This document shows, in pieces, positions 55,958 to 64,000 of a DNA stretch of 64,000 nucleotides (positions are counted from its first letter, which is position 1; the number at the start of each line of letters is the position of its first letter). The DNA lies in assembly GCF_001659605.2 (NCBI RefSeq), contig NC_035170.2:5828001-5892000 (forward strand). Direction: 5' to 3'. The notes under the pieces were generated by a model. That model was not told the origin of the DNA and searched no databases. It was given only the letters and a program-made list of their open reading frames with translations. Origin of the DNA: Manihot esculenta (taxonomy: Eukaryota; Streptophyta; Magnoliopsida; Malpighiales; Euphorbiaceae). The position numbers and the translations under genes were made by a program.

Positions 55958-58900
55958 ATGTCTATAGTAGTTTCCAAATCGCTTCCATCAGTTTCTCCTT
56001 CGATTCCCAATATTCACTTTTCCACGTTCTCTTCACCATCTTCTTCAAGAAGTCGTTTAATTCTGAGACAATATCAATGCCACCACCTCCCTTTTCCCCT
56101 TTGTTTTAGAACTTTTCATAGATGCCCAATTCGCTGCTGTTCTTCCTCCTCCTCTATGGCTCTTCATGAAGTTTCCGGTTCCACTCCCACTTCTGAGGTT
56201 TATTACTTGATTGTTCTTGATTGATAATTGATAATTGAAAATTCGAATAAATGGTGCTGTTTATGATATTAACTTATTTGTTTTTCTCTAAACTTTAAAA
56301 AATTGGTGATCAACAGTTGCAAGATTGCTTGTTGTACTCGAGGGCCTTCTGGGTTACAAAATCTATAATTGCATGGAATGTAGATGTTGGAACTGATGGT
56401 TCTTGCTTTTTGTATGCTAGTCAGAATGCTGCATTATCCATTACTGAATCTGGCGTACAAGGTTTGGACTCTACTCCTTATTCATCTGATGATATCTTGA
56501 ATAAATGGGGATTGCAGAAAACTGTAAAAGGGTAATTTACAATCTATAATTCATTTGTTTAGACATTAGGCCTTTTCTCATTGCTGTTTTATTGGGGTCT
56601 TTGTCCGAATTTGAAATAGTAGAACTGAATTTAAATGCGTTTATCCTAATCAATCAACACTAATCAACTTTATTTGCCGACTTAACCTTTGAAACTTTTG
56701 GTATTGAATCGAGTATCTGTTGTTAGTATTTGATGATTTTCCATGCTAACAGGCCATGACGTGAAATTTAAGCTTGAGCAAGATGATGGTGGGCTTCCAG
56801 AAAAAGTAAGATAATTTAGTCTTTCGCAAAACTCATCATAGTTTTTTGTCCGCCATTGGTTTTAATGTGGTTTTTGTATGTAGCTTTTGACGTTCTTGAT
56901 TTACATGTCATAGTTCTCTGTGGGTTTTGACTCCATTAATTGAGTAATTTCTTTGACAGTTGAACCTAATTTTGCTAGGTAGTTGCAAAATTTCCTCATA
57001 TTCGGGGTTATAGAGCTTTCAAAGTGCCGCCTTTTGTTGATACCATATCTCTTCTCAAATGCCAATTAGCAGTTGCAGCATTTAACTGTAAGTGGTTTGT
57101 GGAGCTAGTTTTGTCCAAGAAACTCATGCTAATGCACTCTTTCCAAAAAATAACTAACTGGTGCGCAGTTACTAAACTCACTTGCCCACTTGGTTTCTTG
57201 ATCTGTGTCCTGCATTCCAATTTGCAGAAAATTTCGATTTTCTTAGTGCAGTTTGGTTTGGTCCATTAAAAATTTCAGGTTTCTTACTGTTTTGATTTTC
57301 AAACCTAATTGAAAAAACAATGGTCACCTTACGAATAGATTAAATCCATAACATCCATAGCAATCAGATTATATTTATTTATTATCTTACCTCTATTATC
57401 TTATCTTATGCGTTTGTTATTATATTTCTGTTATCTTATTTTAGGAGTTATTTATCTAATAATTATTTTGTTGAATCCCACATCGGTTGTGGAAAGGGGT
57501 AATGTGCCCCTTATATGGGCTATAGGCACTCCTCCCTCTTGAGCTAGCTTTTGGGGTGAGTTAGGCCTGACCCAAATTTAACATGGTATCAGAGCCTCCC
57601 CATCCGATGTTGGGCGCCCCATAAATGTGCCACGCACCAGTAAAAATTCTGGGCGTGAGGGGGTGTGTTGAATCCCACATTGGTTGTGGAAAGGGGTAAT
57701 GTGCCCCTTATATGGGCTATAGACACTCCTCCCTCTTGAGCTAGCTTTTGGGGTGAGTTAGGCCTGACCCAAATTTAACATATTTATATTAGACTTCTAC
57801 TCTAATTAGAAGTATTATGATTGTATGAACTTCCAAGGTTTAATTTTATTCGATAAAACAAGCAGAATTTATTCCTAAAATTGTGAGATTTAAGACTCTC
57901 TCTAATGAGCTCCTTTCCTATCAACCGGGATTACAAATTGTAGCTTTAGGGATTGGGAATGGGTTGGAGATGGAGATGAAGATGGTCAGATGTCAACCTT
58001 CCAAGCAGTGTTGGTTTACTAGAACTGGACAAGCTAGGATGAGGGAGCCGATGAAGGGAGGAACAACAGATGGTTGAACTGCAGATGGGGGCAAAGGGTG
58101 GTGCAAGATCATGCAGTTGTAGGCAACAGAATGAGGAGGGACTGAGGAAAAATTGGGATTAGGGGTGTCTTGGTCTGATGGTCTCTTGGTCTCGGGTCAT
58201 GGCCTTTTGGGCAATGGGTGAATGGGCTTGCAGCCTGGGTGTGGGGTGAAGCTTAAGGAAACAACAATGTGAGCTTGAAACAGAGTATTATTATGCTAAA
58301 TTTCGGTTAAAAGACCATCATATTTCTTATGTTCTTTTTACTAATACTAATCTTATAGAATGTGTAAAATAAAAAATATATAAGTATAAAATATAAAAGA
58401 ATTTATTATTTGATTTGGTGTTTCTAGATTCAAGGATTGTGCTAGTTTATTGTAATTCTTGTACTGGTACCACGAAGCCAAGGTGTGATCTGCATATCAA
58501 ATTAGCGCACTAAGTCTAGTCCCGCATCCCTATATATTTCTAAGTGATGTACCACATTCCTCATACTTGTACTTGATCCAAGACATACTGCATTCTAGTA
58601 ATATGAACTGAGGTCCATTTATTGGTGCAGTCATGAAAGTCTTAAACTTGCAGTAGCATCTGCGCAACTTTGCATATTAAGAATGGCCATTTCATGCAAA
58701 ATTGCTGACGAGCATGAGCATTTTTGAATTTTCACCCATAGAACTCCAATTTGTGAGACCATGGTCGAGTTAACCTTCAGCTTTAGTATTTTTTATTACT
58801 ATTACTTTAGTAATATAATTACTATTAGAGCCATAACCAAATGAAATTCTATATGTTTTGATGCACCCATTAGATCTATTGGTTGAGCAAGTATAAATTT

Positions 58901-60141
58901 TACTACTAATAAGGTCATTTTGAAATTTTAAAACTCCTTTTTCTTTGCTATTTATGATGCCAACCTTTTATAATATTTCTAGTGGCATGAGGTTGACTTT
59001 GTTAAATTTGGTTAGATCTATTTTATGGATGCATACATTTAACCATTCACATTCACTTAGTTTTTACCCATTACTTATGTTCCCTCTTCTTCTTTTTAAA
59101 ATAGTTGATGGAAAGTGCAGCAATGCTACTGGTCTGCAGTTACCAGGTATTTTGGATGAATTGTTCTCATATGATGGTCCCCTTGGCGCACATTTTGCCA
59201 AAGATGCTGTATCCCTTTATCTTTGGGCTCCCACTGCTCAAGTATGTCAAGTTTTATTACACTTTATTATCATGTTTGTGGAGTTCTCTTTCAACCTGTC
59301 TTATTCTATGTAATCAACCACGATAATTCCATTACTTTTACTTCACAAATAGGCAGTTCGGCTATGCATTTATAAGGATTCGTTTACCAGCAATCCTACA
59401 GAAACTGTTCAGCTCATGGAGGTTAATGGAGTTTGGAGTACTAAAGGGCCAAAAGATTGGGAAGGTTGTTATTATGTGTATGAAGTATCAGTCTACCATC
59501 CATCCACCTTACACATTGAAAAATACTTTGCAAATGATCCATATGCTAGAGGGTATGTTGGGTGTCTTACTTTGCCATCAATTCTTTGAAAATAATTGAT
59601 CTATAAGTACTTGATAATGCAAACCATTTTAGCCATTGTAATACTCTAAATATGAGTTATGATTCATCTATTGCTTCAATTATTTAGCTATTATGCACAT
59701 TGATTAAGTCCCTTGTTTTCATTTTGTTTCCTTTGTTAAAACAGGCTCTCATCAGATGGCAAGCGGACATTATTGGTGAATCTTGATTCTGATACTTTAA
59801 AACCTGAAAGATGGGACATATTAGCAGATGAAAAACCCACTTTACTTTCTTTCTCTGACATAAGTATTTATGAGTTGCATATAAGAGATTTTAGGTAATG
59901 TACTCTTGACTTGTGTTGTAGTTCTCTTACTTTGTATCATCCTCATTTTATATCAAAGAAAAAGAGTACTAATCTGGGACTTATTTGATGAGAACAAGTT
60001 GCTTGACCTTTTTAATTGGTTTTTCTGTGAGCTTTATTGTTATTGCTGTGTGATTCTAATATTTTCTGCTGCCATTGCAGTGCCAATGATGATACTGTGC
60101 ATTCTGACCTTCGGGGTGGCTATCTAGCCTTCACTGTAGAG
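55958..60141 (+). CDS. PU1: Plastid pullulanase / limit dextrinase, 5' part (8 exons)
   Basis: Exons 55958-56197, 56317-56531, 56753-56805, 56979-57087, 59105-59241, 59353-59552, 59745-59894 and 60081-60141. The Ser/Arg-rich first 70 residues look like a chloroplast transit peptide. DCLLYSRAFWVTKSIIAWNV, LQLPGILDELFSYDGPLGAH, SLYLWAPTAQ, GCYYVYEVSVYHPST and FSDISIYELHIRDFS match the N-terminal carbohydrate-binding and pre-catalytic regions of plant GH13 debranching enzymes (LDA1/PU1), which cleave alpha-1,6 branches in starch and limit dextrins in plastids. The family has about 950 residues, so well over half, including the catalytic barrel, lies beyond the window. Junctions 1/2 and 3/4 to 7/8 are in phase with GT-AG sites. 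Junction 2/3 is off by one base: the only plausible donor leaves two bases and exon 3 needs one, giving a TGA at 56757. This could be a real mutation or a sequence error. Confidence 0.85.
57469..57780 (+). mobile_element. TRIM element in intron 4 of the pullulanase gene
   Basis: Two 115-base terminal repeats (57469-57583 and 57666-57780; TGTTGAATCCCACAT...TTTAACA) differ at only two positions. TGGTATCAGAGC, an initiator tRNA-Met primer site, follows the first directly. A purine-rich GGGCGTGAGGGGG precedes the second. Target duplications TATTT lie at 57464-57468 and 57781-57785. At 312 bases with no coding capacity this is a complete terminal-repeat retrotransposon in miniature, moved in trans, and fairly recent. 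Confidence 0.95.
57781..59104 (+). other. Remainder of pullulanase intron 4
   Basis: Intron sequence with a G-rich stretch at about 57940-58250 that has short open frames but no recognisable family. The rest is AT-rich. Confidence 0.5.
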
Positions 60142-60779
60142 GTAGTTATGTTCTCATGTTTACTATTGGAATTTGTGGCTCTTAGAAAAGAATGAAGGAT
60201 TTTTACTTATTAACTCACCTTCCACATTATTAGATGAGATCATTGATGTGCTTTTGTTTCCAGTAACTTGACTTTCATTTATAAGTGTAATAAGTTGAAG
60301 GAACATTATGTTTAGGGTAAATCACTTGAAAACCATTAAGGTTTGTTATAACATACAATTTCATCTATTTTGTTTGAAAATGTTATACTTTGGTTCTTAA
60401 GTTTGGCAAAAGCCTGTATACTTTAGCTCTTATGAGACTATTTTTTATATCTTACACTTTTTTACCTAATTATTTAAATAAGTTATAACATTGCCTTTGA
60501 AATTTTAAATTTATTATACTTTAGATCTTATTTAACACATTAAACTCATGTATTGTTATACTTCTCATTGATGGTAGCATAGGACTAAAATTATAATTTG
60601 AAATTGAAGAGACTAAATGTATTTGGTGAAGGAGAAACCTTTGGAGTTAGAAACGAGAAAAGCTGTAAAGCTGACATTTTGATTAAATGCTTTGGTAAAA
60701 AATATGGATAGGTCTTGAAAAAGGTTAATCCATCAAGGCAAAGTATTTATCGGTTGTGGTGGATTATAACACTTCTAGC
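60142..60779 (+). other. Start of pullulanase intron 8
   Basis: Begins with the donor GTAGTTATG. AT-rich, no element recognised. The intron runs past the window end, so it is longer than 3.8 kb. Confidence 0.55.
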
Positions 60780-61290
60780 CTTTTTAAAGATGGGAGTATA
60801 AACAGTCGAGTTCCAAATGATTCAAGTAACTTTTGGACCTATTTGCTTTTCAGCGCAAAATGATTAATCCAAGCTGTTGTTAGTAATTGGAGCTAGGTTA
60901 TATAAATCATTACTAATCTTTATAGCCCATCGATGTGGGATTCCATCTCCAACCCCAACTGGTGGGCTTGGAATGTTACATTCTCTCCCATTGTATTTTG
61001 CAACTTCCTCAATGCTATCCTACTATGCTATATTGGATACACTTGCTCAGTTAAGACTAGACACTTGGGTAATGTAATTCACTAGTGTCTTAGGTGACTC
61101 CATCTTGTCTCTGAGTAGCCCTTTTCTTGCAAGTCACCAACTTTGCATGATATTTTAAACCAGCATGGGCTTAGTACAAATTGTAACAATCCAACATCAA
61201 TTGGTCTACGTAACTTTTGGACTCCTTTTTCATTAAGCTAAAAATGGTTAATCCAAGATATTCTAGTAGGTTATATTTGATAGATTTTGG
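60780..61290 (+). repeat. Second copy of the short LTR-like repeat, full plus partial
   Basis: Diverged relative of 44381-44890. The full copy (to about 61186, ending AAATTGTAACA) contains GATGTGGGATTCC, CTCTCCCATTGTATTTTGCAA and GACTCCATCTTGTCTC. The partial copy follows from TTGTAACAATCC (CTTTTGGACTCC, AAAATGGTTAATCCAAG). Confidence 0.5.
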
Positions 61291-62399
61291 TTGAAGATTG
61301 TCTTTATTGGAGGTGTGATTATGAACAAAAGTACAAAACTAGTACAAAAAAATACTTGTGAGGAAGACAAAAAGGTATTGACATGGATAGAGATTGACCA
61401 AGGACTCTTATGCTATAATGTAGAAGAAGGCATATGATAGGAATCATGATGGAAATGAAAATTGTAGAAAAGTGAGCTCTTAGCACAAGGCTAAGAATAG
61501 AAATGGGGATGAGAAAAGGAAGAAGAATTGGGCATGAGAAGAGAACAGATTAAGATGAGAAGAGAATTCAGAAAGGAGATGAGGAAAGAATTAGAGAAGG
61601 GAGGTGACAACAGAGAGGGAGATGAGAAGATAGGAAGAGATATTATTGATCATTCTTGAATGCCATTTACAGGTAAGAGCTCTCTTCTTTACATATGTAC
61701 ATGAATAACTACCCTCTATCTAACATTTGTTTCCCTCCAAATTCCATATTCAATTACAACAGTTACAGTAGTTGTAGCTTTTTCCTCCAAAAGCCTATCT
61801 TACTACTTATTCCTTTATATGTGACAATACATTCCCCAAAGCACATTCTTGTCCCCAAGAATATGAAAAATACTGGAAATTGAAATGAATTTCAAGCACT
61901 TCTCATCAGTTGAAATAACGTGAGAATCCAAAATAGCATCTTCTGCTTGGCAAATTAATTTCCTCAATTTTGGATACCAAATGTCAAGAGATTTTGTTTT
62001 TCCTTCTACAAATTTTCCATACTTGTTCCTTCAAAATCATAATACTTTTGATAGCTGTACTTTCTTCCTTTCCCTTCTTCTTGGCCCCAAGAAGATGGAA
62101 ATTCATGAAATTGAGCCATTACAAAAGAATGATCTTCCCAACTAGTAGCTTCCTCTTTCTTTCGCTGCTTTCTCCATCTTTCAAATGTATTTTCTTTAAG
62201 AATTACAGATGCAGTTCCTTTCAAGATTAATTTCTTCTTTAGCCTTTTTTATTTCTCCCATTTATCCTCCATGGAAATTTGGAACTCACAATAATAGAAA
62301 TCACAATCACGATTCTCTTAGAATTAATTAGAGGCAAGCAATATTCAATTCAAACCGAAAAAACTGACTGAATCGAATTAATTAGGAAATTCAATTTGA
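61291..62399. other. Intron sequence, purine-rich then mixed
   Basis: 61300-61640 is rich in GAGAA and GAAGGA runs. 61640-62400 has a minus-strand open frame (62006-62224, with TSWEDHSFVMAQFHEF) that could be a gag relic, but the match is too weak to call. Confidence 0.4.
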
Positions 62400-63820
62400 T
62401 ATTTTATTCTTTCTGGTTTGGTTTTTATTTTCAAAAATATCAGTCAGTAGTAGGATCACAACATTTTCAATCTTTTTGAAGCCAAGAATATCCAAGAAAG
62501 ATTTAGGTTGGAGTTTGTCTTTGCCAGGAGTATCATCATGAACAAAACATATAAATTCGAAAACTCGTAGGGACAATTGATTGGAATTCTGGATAGAAAA
62601 TAGAACAGAATAAGGACTTTGATATTACAAAATTGACGAAGGTATTCGATTAATAAAGTAATAAGCAGTAAGGATAGCTTTTCCCCCAAAAGTGCAATAG
62701 AATAGGAGTAAGGTGCGGGCTGTTTCAATCAAATGCTGATTTTTTCGCTCGGCAACTCTATTTTGTTGTAGGGTACGAGAGCAAGAAGTTTGATGAGTAA
62801 TGCTTTCAGTAGACAAGAAGTGAGTGAATAAGTTAGACAAATATTCCCTGCATTATTACCTCGTAATATCTTAATGTGAATACCAAATTGACTATGTATT
62901 TTAGCGTAGAACTTCTGAAAACTAGAGAACAACTCAAAATGATTCATTAGAAATAGCCAAGTGCAATGAGAATAATCATCAATAAAGGTAACAATATTGA
63001 AATCCCAGTTGTACTAACCCGATTTGGATTCTAAATATCTGAATAAACAATGTCAAATATAGAAGTAACTCTATTATTGACTCGCTTGAAAAAAGAAGCC
63101 CGAGTTTTCTTCCCAAGTTGACAAAACTCATATTCTAAAGAAGGCAAGGAAGATAAATTAGGAACTAGTTTTTGTATCTAAGTACTATGAATGAATTCAA
63201 CGGAAGTGCTAGACACAAAAGCAGTTTAAGGGTTGGAAGTGGAAAAAGGAACAATCCTTGTGACTCATATCCTGCTCCAATTATCTTCCCAGTACTCTGG
63301 TATTGTACAACCACAGAATCAACAGCAAAGATGACTGAATAGTTAAGATCTTTAGTCAATTTGCTAATAGAGATTAAGTTGTATGTCATTCAGGAGAGAA
63401 TAAAACTATCTCTTTAACTTGAGTTTGTGAACTATTAGCTAATGTGACTTTAGATGATGTAGGATGTGAAACAAGAGTATGAAAAAAGATTGTGATTACC
63501 AGAGATATGATCGGAAGTACTAGAGTCTAGAATTCACGAACCAATGGGTAAAGACTTGGTTAGATAAGCAAATGAATTACCAAAATGAGCAATATGTGAA
63601 GAAGATTGTTGCTTAGTAGTTCGGAACTGTAGATAGTCTCTGTACTCTGCTTCAAGCACCAGAGTCTAGGATTCATGAACCAATGGGTAAAGACTTGGTT
63701 AGATAAGAAAATGAATTACCAAAATGAGCAATATGTGAAGAAGATTGTTGCTTAGTAGTTCGGAATTGTAGATAGTCTTAGTACTCTGCTTCATTTAGAG
63801 TGATTAAATCTAGTTTGGAA
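62400..63820 (-). pseudogene. Ty1/copia gag-protease-integrase remnant
   Basis: Minus-strand reading, from right to left: NEAEYQDYLQF-like linker; protease ILDSSTSDHISGN near 63500, where the catalytic DSG(A/S) motif has lost its glycine (DSST); the pre-integrase block NLISISKLTKDLN near 63370; remains of the integrase core; then QQNRVAERKNQHLIETART (62740-62790) and LDILGFKKIEN at about 62470, near the integrase C-terminus. RT and RNase H are absent. Many frameshifts and stops are present. A 139-base segment is duplicated in tandem at the right. No LTR was seen. It lies antisense inside pullulanase intron 8. Confidence 0.75.
63522..63799. repeat. Tandem duplication of 139 bases in the copia remnant
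   Basis: Copies at 63522-63660 and 63661-63799 share AACCAATGGGTAAAGACTTG and the following sequence with only a few differences (CACGAACC versus CATGAACC, GATAAGCAA versus GATAAGAAA). The left copy joins the protease part; the right copy continues the linker. Confidence 0.9.
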
Positions 63821-64000
63821 CATGCATCTACTCTTTTTGATTGGGCCGTGTGAACTATATATACAATTATTTGCTTCTCAGATATGTTGAGAAAGAGTTT
63901 AAAGAGGAAAGGAATCTGCTTTAGGGATGTGAATAGTAATACCAAAGTTACTGCTCATGAAGGGTAGGTGAAGGAGAGCTGGGCTGGTGATCGGAGCAAG

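Noticed and set aside
62006..62224. Minus-strand frame with SWEDHSFVMAQF as a retrotransposon gag
   Set aside because: Only a few residues fit a gag pattern; too weak without a search.

Overview
The window looks like a gene-poor, repeat-swamped stretch of plant nuclear DNA. The signs are intron-containing genes with GT-AG splice sites, plastid-targeted starch machinery, AT-rich spacers, plant Ty3/gypsy clades (Tekay, Tat, Athila), Ty1/copia, a TRIM, and MULE and CACTA remnants. It is a eudicot, possibly Euphorbiaceae such as Manihot or Hevea; that family-level guess is inference and was not tested. All calls come from reading the sequence by eye.

Left edge (1-5.2 kb): a small two-exon gene for a DUF1635 protein with a TATA box, then AT-rich spacer holding a foldback repeat.

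Centre (5.25-43.06 kb): one decayed Tat-type Ty3/gypsy element, stretched from roughly 6.4 kb to about 38 kb by later insertions. Inside it are (i) a full-length Tekay element with pol stop codons (6119-15804, TSD TATTA); (ii) a reverse-oriented solo LTR of the same LTR family (17685-19828, TSD AAAGA); (iii) a doubly truncated Tekay fragment (about 20101-22254); (iv) an Athila-like element with gag and protease but no reverse transcriptase or integrase (23955-41394, TSD TAGGG). That Athila-like element is itself split by (v) a young Tekay element with an intact 1565-residue gag-pol (25430-35759, TSD AATTT). For every insertion except (iii) the termini and 5-bp target duplications can be read, so the nesting order is well supported.

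43-52 kb: a minus-strand MULE transposase remnant carrying a short LTR-like repeat, a copia RNase H remnant, then a CACTA-like terminus whose interior was hit by a solo LTR (TSD ATATC), itself hit by a second solo LTR in the opposite orientation (TSD GATGA).

52-56 kb: AT-rich spacer with a second foldback repeat. From 55,958 the 5' part of a plastid pullulanase/limit dextrinase gene runs on the + strand: eight exons are visible and the catalytic part lies beyond the window. A 312-bp TRIM sits in intron 4 and a copia fragment in the long intron 8. The exon 2/exon 3 junction is out of frame by one base.

The most interesting signals are a hairpin just before the polypurine tract of both Tekay elements, kept by compensatory changes; arrays of GCC-box-like motifs in the Tekay LTRs whose copy number differs between the two LTRs of one element; the RT-less Athila-like element carrying one motif in both its LTRs and its coding spacers; and the possible break in the pullulanase gene.
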